NCBI RefSeq assembly: GCF_004331345.1
Contig: NZ_SJJZ01000001.1
Coordinates: 558,001 to 622,000 of the forward strand
Direction of reading: 5' to 3'
Source: Kribbella soli
Lineage (GTDB): Bacteria; Actinomycetota; Actinomycetes; Propionibacteriales; Kribbellaceae
DNA: 64,000 nucleotides
Shown: piece by piece, positions 43,618 through 54,256 of the stretch
Layout: every line of letters begins with the position of its first letter
Position numbering within the stretch: position 1 is the stretch's first letter
Made by a program: the position numbers and the translations under genes
The notes under the pieces: model-generated
Database searches by the model: none
The model's input: only the letters and a program-made list of their open reading frames with translations
What the model was told of the DNA's origin: nothing

Positions 43618-44097
43618 CTAGCAGGCCTGGAAGAGGCCCGTCTGCCGGTAGGCGCTGTGTAGGCGTAGGACCAGCTCCGTCGGTGGATGGAGTGGAGTTG
43701 GTGGCGTCACGAAGAAGGCAGCTTCCAGTACTTCGTCCTCGCCTGGGTTGAGGGTGCCGGTCCAGCGGCGGGTTTCGAAGCAGAGGGCGAAGCACTGGAC
43801 GACATCGCCGTTCGGGTAGGTCAGCGTGTGTATGTCGGCGCGCGACACGCTCGCGAACGGGATCAGGTCCTCCTCCGCGACGACCAGCCCGGTCTCCTCG
43901 GAGAACTCGCGGGCCGCCGTACGTCGGAAGCTGTCGCCTGGTTCTGCTCCGCCCGCAGGGAGCTCCCACAGACCGGAGTCGCGACTTCTCTGGAACAGGA
44001 TGCGATCGTCCGCATCCATCGCGAGAACCTGAGCTCCGGGCAGCAACAGCAGCCGGGAACCGACGTCGCGGCGGAGCTGGGCGAGGTAGGAGTCCAC
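43618..44097 (-). CDS. Nudix hydrolase
   Basis: Encodes 159 aa. The Nudix box reads G-GAEPG-D-x7-REFSEETGL; the first Glu of Gx5E is Asp, while REx2EExGU is intact. ELPAGGAEPG precedes it. Substrate (a nucleoside diphosphate derivative) unknown. GTG 44097 follows TACCCT by 7 nt (leaderless), and only 18 bp separate it from the divergent start at 44116. Ends 2 nt from the convergent NmrA stop. Confidence 0.9.
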   Translation of the reverse strand: MDSYLAQLRRDVGSRLLLLPGAQVLAMDADDRILFQRSRDSGLWELPAGGAEPGDSFRRTAAREFSEETGLVVAEEDLIPFASVSRADIHTLTYPNGDVVQCFALCFETRRWTGTLNPGEDEVLEAAFFVTPPTPLHPPTELVLRLHSAYRQTGLFQAC

Positions 44098-44115
44098 GGA
44101 TGAGAGGGTAGGGCT

Positions 44116-44853
44116 GTGGACTGGGTGCGGCGGAGGGCGGGATCCCTACTGGGGCTGGGTTTGATCGGCGGGATGGTGTGGACGACGGTCGTCACGTTGT
44201 CGATGCCCGGCTGGTACGCCCCGGGTGAGGATTGCGGGCGCAAGGTCGGCGCGGTCGATGCGGTCGCGCGCACCAGCTGGTTCCCGCCGTCGGCGAGCTG
44301 CGTGTCCGGCGACGAGGTCCGCCAGTACATGTCGACCACCCGCTCGGTGGTCCTGTCCATCGTCGGCGTACTGCTGCTGATCCTGATCACGACCGGCCTG
44401 ATCCTGACCGTACGACGACTGACCGGCGAGCCCGGCCCGATCAGGACCGGCGACGACCTCAAGCGCCGGCGGCGGTCGCACCTGACGTTCGGGGCCCTGG
44501 ACATGGGCGTCGCGTTCGCGTTCGTCACGTTCCTGAACGCGTTCGCGATCGTGTTCGGCGGACTCCCCGGCGCGATCGTGTTCATCCTCACCGCACTCGT
44601 CGGTCTGAGCGCGTTCGGCACGATGCTCGACCGGCACATGGGCCCGCTCCCGAGCAGCGAGCTCGAGTCCCGCCGCCGCGGCACGGTCGCGGGCCTCGGG
44701 ACCTTCGGCATCGTCTTCGCCGCGACCGCCGTCTCGGGCCAGCTCCCGTTCTTCCGCTTCTGGGCGGTCCCGCTCGGCGCGATCGGGTACGCCGTGATCG
44801 CCGCCGCGCAATGGTCGCGCGCCGGACGCCCTGCCGGCCTGGTTACGGAATGA
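44116..44853 (+). CDS. multi-pass membrane protein of unknown function
   Basis: Encodes 245 aa with about six hydrophobic helices (roughly 10-30, 77-100, 128-150, 152-170, 190-210, 215-232). An extracytoplasmic loop (about 35-72) has two Cys (EDCGRK, ASCVSG). No family recognised. GTG start at 44116 with GAGGG upstream. 3' end overlaps the convergent SDR by 11 nt. Confidence 0.75.
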   Translation: MDWVRRRAGSLLGLGLIGGMVWTTVVTLSMPGWYAPGEDCGRKVGAVDAVARTSWFPPSASCVSGDEVRQYMSTTRSVVLSIVGVLLLILITTGLILTVRRLTGEPGPIRTGDDLKRRRRSHLTFGALDMGVAFAFVTFLNAFAIVFGGLPGAIVFILTALVGLSAFGTMLDRHMGPLPSSELESRRRGTVAGLGTFGIVFAATAVSGQLPFFRFWAVPLGAIGYAVIAAAQWSRAGRPAGLVTE

Positions 44854-45685
44854 ACAGTCCGACCAGCTCGGCGCTGACCGCCCAAAGGCGCGCCGCCACC
44901 GCTTCGTCGTGGCTGCGCTGAGACGATCGCGCCGGCTTGCCGTTGGCGAAGTACTGACCGGTCGTCCGATCGAGGCCGGCTGCGGAAGCCAGGTGGATCG
45001 ACGTGGCGGCACCCCCGGCCGGGGACTTCATGAACGGGCGCAGCAGCGGCACGAACACCCGCTGCACCCGGCCCGGGTCATCGGCTCCGAACGCCGTACT
45101 CACCAAACCCGGATGTAAGGCGTTGGCGGTGATCGCCGTGGCGTGCAACCTTCTGGCCAGCTCGTAGGTGAACAGAACGTTGGCGAGCTTGGACTGGTTG
45201 TACGCGCGGGAGCCGGAGTACGACCGGGTGCCCTGGAGGTCGTCGAAGTCGATGCGCCCGAGCGTGTGCGCGTTGGACGCGACCGTGACGACACGAGCCG
45301 CGGCGCCTTGTTCGAGCCGCTCGAGCAGCAGATAGGTGAGCAGGAACGGCGCGAGGTGGTTGACGGCAAAGGTGTGCTCGAGACCATCCGCGGTCACATG
45401 CTTGCTGTTCCAGTAGCCGCCGACGTTGTTGATCAGTACGTCGATCCGCGGCTCCCGCCGGAGCACCTCCCCGGCCAGTCGACGGACCTCCGACTGCACG
45501 GACAGATCAGCGACGAACACCTCGACGGTCCCACCGGCCGCACGGATCTCCCGCGCCGTGTCCTCGGTGCGCCTGGTGTCGCGGCCGGTGATCAGCACCC
45601 GTGCGCCCATCGACGCCAGGCCCAGCGCGGTCGCTTTGCCGATCCCCGACGTACCGCCGGTGATCAGAACTGTCCTGCCGTCCAT
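44843..45685 (-). CDS. SDR family oxidoreductase (retinol dehydrogenase-like)
   Basis: Encodes 280 aa. TGGTSGIG, INNVGG, S in VASNAH and YNQSK form the complete SDR set, and the sequence resembles retinol/WW-domain oxidoreductase-like SDRs. ATG 45685 is used; ATG 45697 would add four residues. Substrate unknown. Confidence 0.9.
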   Translation of the reverse strand: MDGRTVLITGGTSGIGKATALGLASMGARVLITGRDTRRTEDTAREIRAAGGTVEVFVADLSVQSEVRRLAGEVLRREPRIDVLINNVGGYWNSKHVTADGLEHTFAVNHLAPFLLTYLLLERLEQGAAARVVTVASNAHTLGRIDFDDLQGTRSYSGSRAYNQSKLANVLFTYELARRLHATAITANALHPGLVSTAFGADDPGRVQRVFVPLLRPFMKSPAGGAATSIHLASAAGLDRTTGQYFANGKPARSSQRSHDEAVAARLWAVSAELVGLFIP

Positions 45686-45741
45686 GTGCCCGAGCATCCG
45701 CTCCCGACGCGGTTCTGTCCATCGCCGGTGCGGACACCTGA

Positions 45742-47121
45742 TCAGCAGGGCCAGCTGGGCTCGATGTTCTGGTTCAGGTGGAAGACGTTCTCCGGGTCGT
45801 ACTGGCACTTCACCCGCGCCAGCCGCTGGTAGTTCTCCTCGCCGAACCCCGCGATCACCCGGTTCTGTCCTTCGTTGCCGATGAAGTTCAGGTACACGTA
45901 CCCGGTCGCCCACTCGGCCAGGTCCGAGCACACATCCCGCGCCCACCGGATGCCGCGCGCATCGTCGGCCGGATCGGACCACAACCCGAACGGGTGCACC
46001 ACCCACGCCGCCTGGCGATGCGGCTGCGGCCACTTGTCCGCACCCCGCTGTACGGCGCCACCCCACGGCACGATCGCCTGTTGCGACGGTGACGGCGAGA
46101 TCATGTCCGCCGCGCGGCCGGCGAACGCCTCGACCGCGGGATCGGGGAACGACGCCAGATGTTCCGCGGACCAGTAGTTCCGGAATCCCGGCGGATCGTC
46201 GAGCGCCGACTGGATGTCGGCGTACGGCATCTCGGCGACCAACTCGGCCTCCGGCTCCAGCGCGAACAGCGGCGCGAACACGTCACGCATCTCCGCCTCA
46301 CTGCCGGCGTACACCGCCGCCGCACCCACGATCAGCTGCCCCTGGAGGTGATCGGGCACGAACTCCTCCGGCGGCCCGGTCAGATAGATCACGCCGCCAC
46401 CGAGCTCCTCGGGCGCGCCCGAGTCGATCAGGTCCCGGTAGGCGCGCAGTACCGTCGGACCCGCCGACGCCGGCCACATCAGCAACGCCAACGTTGTCGT
46501 GGGCAACTGCTGGAGATGGAACGTCAGCGCCGTCGCGACCCCGAAGTTCCCGCCGCCCCCGTGCAGCGCCCAGAACAGCTCGCTGTTCTTCGTCTCGTCC
46601 GCGATCAGCAGCCGCCCGTCCGCGGTGACGAGCTCCACCGAGATCAGCGCGTCACAGGCGAGCCCGAACTTCCGTTCCAGCCAGCCCGATCCGCCGCCGA
46701 GCGTCAGGCCCGCGATCCCGGTCGTCGACGCCCGCCCGCCGGTCGTCGCCAGCAGGTACTTCTGGCAGGCCCGATCGAGGTCACCCCAGGTCGCGCCGCC
46801 GCCGACCCGCGCGATCCGGGCGAACGGATCGACCTGAACGCTGTTCATCCGCCGCAGATCGACGACCAGGCCGCCGTCGGTGACCGCGGTCCCGGCCACC
46901 CCGTGCCCGCCGCCGCGGACCGCGATCTCCAGCTCCCGATCAGCGCCGTAGCGCAGCGCCGCCTGGACGTCACCCACCGATTCGCACTGGGCGATCATCG
47001 CGGGACGCTTGTCGATCATCCCGTTGAAGACCGTGCGCGCCTCGTCGTACGCCGCGTCGGTGTCGCGCAGCAACAGTCCCCCGAAACCCGGTGGCCGCAG
47101 CTGTTCGGTGACTTCGGACAT
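45742..47121 (-). CDS. FAD-binding oxidoreductase, BBE-like
   Basis: Encodes 459 aa. The FAD_binding_4 domain holds RGGGHGVAG with the flavin-linking His and ASTTGIAGLTLGGGSGWL; the usual second Cys linkage position is not Cys, so single covalent attachment is likely. The C-terminal NFIGNEGQNRV...YDPENVFHLNQNI is the BBE domain. Oxidises alcohols, sugars or natural products. SD GGGGGAGA before ATG 47121. Confidence 0.9.
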   Translation of the reverse strand: MSEVTEQLRPPGFGGLLLRDTDAAYDEARTVFNGMIDKRPAMIAQCESVGDVQAALRYGADRELEIAVRGGGHGVAGTAVTDGGLVVDLRRMNSVQVDPFARIARVGGGATWGDLDRACQKYLLATTGGRASTTGIAGLTLGGGSGWLERKFGLACDALISVELVTADGRLLIADETKNSELFWALHGGGGNFGVATALTFHLQQLPTTTLALLMWPASAGPTVLRAYRDLIDSGAPEELGGGVIYLTGPPEEFVPDHLQGQLIVGAAAVYAGSEAEMRDVFAPLFALEPEAELVAEMPYADIQSALDDPPGFRNYWSAEHLASFPDPAVEAFAGRAADMISPSPSQQAIVPWGGAVQRGADKWPQPHRQAAWVVHPFGLWSDPADDARGIRWARDVCSDLAEWATGYVYLNFIGNEGQNRVIAGFGEENYQRLARVKCQYDPENVFHLNQNIEPSWPC

Positions 47122-47304
47122 GGTGGATCTCCCCCTTGCTCACTCCCCCAGGCGATTCACCGATCGTCCATCGCACCCCGCCCGCGGTCAACGCCCGGCC
47201 GATTACCGCGCGATCACACGAACGGCTGTCCACCAAGGGCTTTCGCGCGATCACGCCCCGAGACGATCTGGGCTCACCCGCCGTACGTCGGTAGGGTTCG
47301 AAGT

Positions 47305-48528
<1,224 letters not shown>

Positions 48529-48550
48529 CCCGCCGGTAACCTCAGGCGGT

Positions 48551-50002
48551 ATGGCTGAGGTCGTCATCATCGGGTCCGGGTTCGCCGGGCTGTGCATGGG
48601 AATCAAACTGCAGCAGGCCGGGTGTGAGGACTTCGTCATCCTCGAGAAGGCGGACGACCTCGGCGGCACCTGGCGGGACAACACGTATCCCGGCTGCGCC
48701 TGCGACATCCCGTCGTACCTGTACTCGTTCTCGTTCGAGCAGAACCCGCGCTGGACGCGGATGTTCGCGCCCTGGGACGAGATCCTCGCGTACCTGCGGC
48801 ACTGCGCGGACAAGTACGGGATCGCGGACAAGATCCGGTACGGCGCCGAGGCCACCGAAGCCGTCTTCGACGAGGCGACCGGCCGCTGGACCGTCACGGT
48901 CAACGGCGACGAGACGATCGAGACCCAGTCCCTGGTGGCCGGCGTCGGCAGCCTGCACCGGCCCAAGCTGCCGGACCTCCCGGGCCTCGACTCGTTCGCC
49001 GGTACGACGTTCCACTCGGCCGTCTGGGATCACTCGGTGGACCTGCGCGGCCGGAACGTCGCGGTGATCGGGACCGGCGCATCGGCGATCCAGTTCGTGC
49101 CGCAGATCGCTCCGCAGGTCGCCCAGCTGGACGTGTACCAGCGGACGCCACCGTGGGTCACGCCGAAACCGGACCGGGCGATCGGCCGCTGGGAACGCGG
49201 GCTGCACGCACGGTTCCCGGCCGGCCAGCGGGCTATCCGCAACGTCATCTACTGGGGTCTCGAGGGTCGTGGCGCAGGTTTCGCGGGGAACCCCAAGTTG
49301 ATGAAAGGCCTGGAAATACAGGCGAAACGGCACCTGCACAAGCAGGTCACCGACCCTGAGCTACGGACGAAACTGACCCCGGACTACCAGATCGGCTGCA
49401 AGCGGATCCTGATCTCCAACGACTACTACCCCGCGCTCGCCCGGCCGAACGTCGACGTCGTCACCACGCCGATCACGCGGGTCACCCCGAACGGCGTGGT
49501 CACCGCCGACGGCACCGAACGGGCCTGCGACACGATCGTGCTCGGCACCGGCTTCGACGTCTCGGCGAACCTGACCCGGATGCCGATCCTCGGCAAGGAC
49601 GGTGTCGACCTCGCCGACCACTGGAAGCGCAACGGGATCGGCGCGCACCTCGGCATCACGGTCTCCGGGTACCCGAACCTGTTCCTGCTGGTCGGCCCGA
49701 ACACGCTCCTCGGCCACTCCTCGATGGTGTTCATGATCGAGGCCCAGGTCCGGTACGTGATGCAGGCCCTGCACCTGCTCCGGCGGCGCAACGCGTCGTA
49801 CGTCGAGGTCCGCGAGGAGGTCCAGGAGCGGTTCGTCGATACCGTCCAGGGCGAACTCGGCTCCACCGTCTGGCAGTCGGGCTGCACCAGCTGGTACCTG
49901 GACGCGGCCGGGCGTAACTCCACGATCTGGCCGGAGTGGACGATGTCGTACTGGCGCCGCACCCGGCGGCTCGATCCAACGGACTTCGCAGTAGTCCACT
50001 AG
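48551..50002 (+). CDS. flavin-containing (Baeyer-Villiger type) monooxygenase
   Basis: Encodes 483 aa. GSGFAG (FAD), FAGTTFHSAVW (the FxGxxxHxxxW BVMO fingerprint) and IGTGASAIQ (NADPH) are in order. Oxidises ketones or related substrates with O2 and NADPH. A TAACCT element lies 8 nt upstream of the ATG, within the LarA intergenic space. Confidence 0.92.
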   Translation: MAEVVIIGSGFAGLCMGIKLQQAGCEDFVILEKADDLGGTWRDNTYPGCACDIPSYLYSFSFEQNPRWTRMFAPWDEILAYLRHCADKYGIADKIRYGAEATEAVFDEATGRWTVTVNGDETIETQSLVAGVGSLHRPKLPDLPGLDSFAGTTFHSAVWDHSVDLRGRNVAVIGTGASAIQFVPQIAPQVAQLDVYQRTPPWVTPKPDRAIGRWERGLHARFPAGQRAIRNVIYWGLEGRGAGFAGNPKLMKGLEIQAKRHLHKQVTDPELRTKLTPDYQIGCKRILISNDYYPALARPNVDVVTTPITRVTPNGVVTADGTERACDTIVLGTGFDVSANLTRMPILGKDGVDLADHWKRNGIGAHLGITVSGYPNLFLLVGPNTLLGHSSMVFMIEAQVRYVMQALHLLRRRNASYVEVREEVQERFVDTVQGELGSTVWQSGCTSWYLDAAGRNSTIWPEWTMSYWRRTRRLDPTDFAVVH

Positions 50003-50009
50003 GGGATGA

Positions 50010-50036
50010 CCCGGACTCCTTCAGTAGGAGTCCGGG
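50010..50036. terminator. terminator after monooxygenase
   Basis: 11-bp perfect arms (CCCGGACTCCT and complement) around TCAGT, 8 nt after the stop codon. Confidence 0.75.
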
Positions 50037-50120
50037 CGGCCCGGCGTACGACCTTGGGATGAAGGAAAGACCGATCCGGAGGCCGATGTTTCGCGGGCAC
50101 CGCTGAAGGACTCTTGAGAC

Positions 50121-50216
50121 ATGGAAATCCTTCAGATCGCCGGAGCGGCAGTCATCGTGATCGGCATCGTGATCACGGCGCTGATCGCCATCATCCCATC
50201 AGTTGTAGACCGATAA
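50121..50216 (+). CDS. 31-residue single-helix membrane peptide
   Basis: ATG-to-TAA frame of 31 codons: after MEILQ, residues 6-27 are almost entirely Ala, Val, Ile, Leu and Gly, giving one strong transmembrane helix, ending PSVVDR. GAAGGA lies 10 nt upstream. Length and form recall KdpF-like subunits or regulatory/toxic micropeptides, but no partner gene is adjacent; it ends 2 nt from the cystathionine beta-synthase stop. A candidate only. Confidence 0.45.
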   Translation: MEILQIAGAAVIVIGIVITALIAIIPSVVDR

Positions 50217-50218
50217 GG

Positions 50219-51601
50219 TCAGTCGGCGGACAAGTGGACCAGTAGGTCCTGCCGGGTCAGTACGCCCACCGGCTTGCCGTCGTCCAGCACCATCAGGGCG
50301 TCCCTACCCTCGAGCAGCTCGACCGCCTTCGTGACCGGTTCGCCCGCGCCCAGCGACGGGAGCGCCGCGTCCATGTGCTGCTCGACCATGTCGGCCAGCC
50401 GCGCCTTGCCGGAGTACAGGGCGTCCATCAACGTCCGCTCCGACACCGCGCCGGCCACCTCGGCCGCCATCACCGGCGGCTCCGCACGGACGACCGGCAT
50501 CTGCGAGACGCCGTACTCGCGGAGGATCGCGACCGCCTCGGCGATCGTCTCGTGCGGGTGGGTGTGCACCAGCGGCGGCAGGCTGCCGTCCTTGCCGGCC
50601 AGCACGTCACCGAGCGTCGTGCCCTGCTTGGTGTGCGCGAGGAAGCCGTACTGCGCCAGCCAGTCGTCGTTGAACACCTTGGTCAGGTAACCGCGGCCGC
50701 CGTCCGGCAGCAGGACGACGATGACGGCTTCGGGGTCATCCACCTCGTGCGCCAGCCGGATCGCGGCCGCGGCGGCCATCCCGGCCGAGCCGCCGACCAG
50801 CATCGCCTCCTCGCGGGCGAGCCGACGGGTGAGCGCGAACGAGTCCGCGTCCGACACCTCGATGATCCGGTCGCAGATGTTCCGGTCGTACGTCTCCGGC
50901 CAGAAGTCCTCGCCGACACCCTCGACCAGGTACGGCCGGCCGGTGCCGCCGGAGTACACCGAGCCCTCGGGGTCGGCGCCGACGATCTGCACCTTCCCGC
51001 CGGAGACCTCCTTGAGGTACTTGCCGGTGCCGGTGATCGTGCCGCCGGTGCCGACGCCCGCGACGAAGTGCGTGATCTTGCCGTCGGTCTGCTCCCAGAG
51101 CTCCGGGCCGGTGGTCTCGTAGTGCGAGCGCGGGTTGTTCTGGTTCGCGTACTGGTTCGGCTTCCAGGCGCCCTCGATCTCGCGGACGAGACGGTCGGAG
51201 ACGTTGTAGTACGAGTCCGGGTGCTCAGGGGCGACCGCGGTCGGGCAGACCACGACGTCGGCGCCGTACGCCTTGAGCACGTTGCGCTTGTCCTCGCTGA
51301 CCTTGTCCGGGCAGACGAAGACGCACTTGTAGCCCTTCTGCTGGGCGACCATCGCGAGCCCGACACCGGTGTTGCCGGAGGTCGGCTCGACGATCGTGCC
51401 GCCGGGCTTGAGCTCGCCGGAGGCCTCCGCGGCCTCGATCATCCGGACCGCGATCCGGTCCTTCACCGAGCCGCCCGGGTTGAAGTACTCGACCTTGGCG
51501 AGCACCAGCGGCTTCGCGCCGTCTGTCGTTTTCGTCAGCCGCACCAGCGGGGTGTTGCCGACCAGGTCCAGGAGTGATTCTGCGTAGCGCACGTTCTTCA
51601 C
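50219..51601 (-). CDS. cbs: cystathionine beta-synthase
   Basis: Encodes 460 aa. The fold-type II PLP domain has Lys47 in NPGGSVKDR, the phosphate-binding EPTSGNTG and GVGTGGTITG; residues about 335-460 are two CBS domains (Bateman module) for effector binding. It condenses serine or O-acetylserine with homocysteine. GTG 51601 lacks an SD. With cystathionine gamma-synthase at 14119 both transsulfuration steps are encoded in the window. Confidence 0.92.
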   Translation of the reverse strand: MKNVRYAESLLDLVGNTPLVRLTKTTDGAKPLVLAKVEYFNPGGSVKDRIAVRMIEAAEASGELKPGGTIVEPTSGNTGVGLAMVAQQKGYKCVFVCPDKVSEDKRNVLKAYGADVVVCPTAVAPEHPDSYYNVSDRLVREIEGAWKPNQYANQNNPRSHYETTGPELWEQTDGKITHFVAGVGTGGTITGTGKYLKEVSGGKVQIVGADPEGSVYSGGTGRPYLVEGVGEDFWPETYDRNICDRIIEVSDADSFALTRRLAREEAMLVGGSAGMAAAAAIRLAHEVDDPEAVIVVLLPDGGRGYLTKVFNDDWLAQYGFLAHTKQGTTLGDVLAGKDGSLPPLVHTHPHETIAEAVAILREYGVSQMPVVRAEPPVMAAEVAGAVSERTLMDALYSGKARLADMVEQHMDAALPSLGAGEPVTKAVELLEGRDALMVLDDGKPVGVLTRQDLLVHLSAD

Positions 51602-51670
51602 TGTAGTGATGCGCGCGTCTTTCCCCTATTTTCACTTGCGTCGGCGTAACAGCGTGTAATCCTTGTACCC

Positions 51671-52699
51671 ATGAGTAGAGCCAGGGCAGCCAAGAAGCTG
51701 GCCCAGGCCGCAGCCTACGGGGGCGGGGGACTCGGACTCATCGGTGCCACGTTGTATGGCGTACTGACCGCTGAGGCCGAGTATGCGAAGCGCGTGATCG
51801 GACCGGCGAGGTTCTACCCCACTTCAGGCGACGGCCTGTACGGCCGGTATCCAGGACATCCGATCACCTTCGCCATGCTGGGCGACTCCAGTGCCGCGGG
51901 GTACGGCACCGAGTCGCCGGACGAGACACCCGGGGTGATTCTCGCCTCCGGTCTGACCGACCTCGCCGAACGTCCCGTCCGGCTGGTCGACGTGTCCAGG
52001 ACCGGGGCGAAGTCGACGGACCTGGCGGCTCAGGTGGACGCCGCCCTGCAGGACGGTCCGCACGTGGCCGTCATCCTGATCGGCGTCAACGACGTGAAGG
52101 CCAAGATGCCCCCGTCGACCTCGGTCAGATTGCTGGCCACCGCCGTCCGCCGGTTGCGCGCCGCGAACTGTGAGGTGGTGGTGGGTACCTGCCCCGACCT
52201 GGGCGTGGTCCGGACGATCATGCCGCCGCTGCGGCAGGTCGCCCGGTCCTGGAGCCACCGGCTGGCCGCCGCTCAGACCATCGCAGTCGTCGAAGCAGGC
52301 GGCCGCTCCGTGTCGTTGGGCACGCTGCTCGGCGAGGTGTTCCGCACCAACCCGACGATGTGGGGCCGGGACAACTTCCACCCGTCGGCCACCGGGTACG
52401 CCGCCGCGTCGGCCGCACTGTTGCCGTCGGTGGCGGCCGCGATGGGCGTCGGCACCGAGTCGTTCGTGCACCCGGAGCTGTTCCGCGGCGAAGCGATCCT
52501 GCCGATCGCGGAGGCCGCCGTACAGGCTGCTCGCCGGGCGGGCACCGAGGTCGCGGCCACTGAGGTCGGCGGTCGAGAGCGCGGCCCGCGAGGTCGATGG
52601 GCGGCGCTGCGACACCGGCGCCGGCACCCCAAGGCCGAGGTCGACCGCGTCGAGGACCACACCGAGGAAACCCCGGACACCGTGCCCGTCGGTCAATAG
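51671..52699 (+). CDS. membrane-anchored SGNH/GDSL hydrolase
   Basis: Encodes 342 aa. An N-terminal hydrophobic helix (about 14-35) may anchor it; GDSSAAGYG carries the nucleophile Ser (block I), GVNDVK block III Asn, and DNFHPS the catalytic Asp-His. Acts on esters at the cell surface. A charged, disordered C-terminus follows about 290. ATG 51671 has TAATCC 8 nt upstream and no SD. Confidence 0.88.
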   Translation: MSRARAAKKLAQAAAYGGGGLGLIGATLYGVLTAEAEYAKRVIGPARFYPTSGDGLYGRYPGHPITFAMLGDSSAAGYGTESPDETPGVILASGLTDLAERPVRLVDVSRTGAKSTDLAAQVDAALQDGPHVAVILIGVNDVKAKMPPSTSVRLLATAVRRLRAANCEVVVGTCPDLGVVRTIMPPLRQVARSWSHRLAAAQTIAVVEAGGRSVSLGTLLGEVFRTNPTMWGRDNFHPSATGYAAASAALLPSVAAAMGVGTESFVHPELFRGEAILPIAEAAVQAARRAGTEVAATEVGGRERGPRGRWAALRHRRRHPKAEVDRVEDHTEETPDTVPVGQ

Positions 52700-52813
52700 T
52701 TGTTGGCTTGTGCGTCCGCTGAGCGGGGACTTTCATGTCGGGAGTCTTGCCTCCGGGCGGCCATGTGGTGCACAGTCGATAACGACGCGATACCCCGATA
52801 ACGGGAGGCGAAG

Positions 52814-53044
52814 ATGGGCTTGAACCACTCCGAAGAGACGCATCAGCGTTTGGTGGAGGCTGTGCCCAGATGCACCGGACGCGCAATGACCGAGTGGTTC
52901 CAGCTGATGAACGACGGACCGTCGTTCCTGCGCTTCGACGACAGAGTGAGATGGCTCGCCGGCGAGTACGCACTCGCGCACGGGCACGCTACCGCCATCG
53001 TCCACGAATTCGACCTGGTCAAGGCGCATCGGCGAATGGGCTGA
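52814..53044 (+). CDS. DUF4287 domain protein
   Basis: Encodes 76 aa. TGRAMTEWFQLMN and LAGEYALAHGHATAIVHEFD match DUF4287, a short helical family of unknown function. SD GGGAGGCG before ATG 52814; single gene followed by a terminator. Confidence 0.85.
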   Translation: MGLNHSEETHQRLVEAVPRCTGRAMTEWFQLMNDGPSFLRFDDRVRWLAGEYALAHGHATAIVHEFDLVKAHRRMG

Positions 53045-53064
53045 GCCGCAAAGGAGTCGACTAG

Positions 53065-53098
53065 AAGACCTGCCCTTTCAGGTGGAGGGGCAGGTCTT
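53065..53098. terminator. bidirectional terminator
   Basis: 11-bp arms (AAGACCTGCCC and complement) with TTT on the plus strand; the convergent VOC gene's stop begins directly beside it at 53099. Confidence 0.8.
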
Positions 53099-54160
53099 TC
53101 ACGTTCTGATGACCACCTCGTTGCCCTCCGGATCGGCAACCAGGTAAGGCTTCTCGGACAGCAGCCGCCCACCCGCTGACAACGCTGCCTGCACCCTGTG
53201 CGCCACCGAATCCTCCGGTACAGCGAGCTCGAAGTGGATCCGATTCCGCTGCCGCCGGGGCTCCTCCAGCTGCTGGAAGAACAGCACCGGGTTCAAGCGC
53301 CGCGGGTCGTAGATGTCCGAGAGAAACGGCCGGTCGTCTTCCGCATAGCCCAGCAGCGCCGCCCAGAACGCCCGGACCGCCGCCACGTCGAGCGCGTCGA
53401 TCCCGAACTGCACGAACCGCAACCGCGTCGGGTCCGCTCGCAGCCCGAGCTCCTTCGCCGCGGCCTCGACCTGCGTCGCCAGCGCGATGAACTTCGGGTC
53501 CGCGCCGTCGGTGTCCTCCCACTGGTCCTTCCCGCTGTCGATCACGACGCCTTCCGCCCGTACGTCGATCATCAGCGGAATGCCCGCGGCATCAGCCAGT
53601 TCAGCCACGGTGGTCGCCAGCTGCGCCGGTGCGGACGTCGGGTAGAACGTCATCGCGGCGAACAGCGCCAGCCAGTCGGTCGTCCCCGGCAGCGGGTCCC
53701 CTGGTACCAGGTCGACCTCGTTCCCCTCGTCGTCGGGCAGCATCACGCCGAATGCCCCGGACGGCTCCCGACCCGTCACCTCGCGCGCCTCGGTCACAGC
53801 GGCCGACGGCCGGACCACGTCGACGTGGATCCGGTTCCGCAGCGGTCGCGGCTCCGCGAGACGCCGTACCGTGAACGTCGGGTCCCTCCGCAGCGGATCC
53901 GAGCCCAGGACGGCGTCCCAGAATGGCTGCACCGCGGCCGGATCGGACGCCTCGATCACGACGTCGAGGGTCTGGACGCCTGCCGGGTTCGCGGTCAGGC
54001 CGAGCTCCTGGGCCGCGGCTGCCACCAGGGCGTTGTCAGCAGCCCGGACCCGTACGCCGGTGGACCGGACGTCTGCATCCGGCATTCCGTGCTGCGCGAG
54101 GCGTTCGGCGAGCGCGGCGCCCGCGGCGTGCGAGGGAGCGTCGTACCAGGCAGTGGTCAT
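53099..54160 (-). CDS. double VOC-domain protein
   Basis: Encodes 353 aa. Two homologous VOC units: about 40-165 (DVVIEASDPAAVQPFWDAVL ... DDEGNEVDLVPG) and about 225-353 (FGIDALDVAAVRAFWAALLG ... DPEGNEVVIRT); both share RNRIHVDV/RNRIHFEL. This is an internal duplication. Function unknown. ATG 54160 follows TACGGT by 6 nt (leaderless). Confidence 0.85.
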   Translation of the reverse strand: MTTAWYDAPSHAAGAALAERLAQHGMPDADVRSTGVRVRAADNALVAAAAQELGLTANPAGVQTLDVVIEASDPAAVQPFWDAVLGSDPLRRDPTFTVRRLAEPRPLRNRIHVDVVRPSAAVTEAREVTGREPSGAFGVMLPDDEGNEVDLVPGDPLPGTTDWLALFAAMTFYPTSAPAQLATTVAELADAAGIPLMIDVRAEGVVIDSGKDQWEDTDGADPKFIALATQVEAAAKELGLRADPTRLRFVQFGIDALDVAAVRAFWAALLGYAEDDRPFLSDIYDPRRLNPVLFFQQLEEPRRQRNRIHFELAVPEDSVAHRVQAALSAGGRLLSEKPYLVADPEGNEVVIRT

Positions 54161-54256
54161 GGAACCACCGTAGAACCGGAACCGGACGACCTGCGTCCGA
54201 AATGCCGGAAGGGCCGGCCCACCTGGACCGGCCCTTCCGTTGTTCGGTACCCGCTG

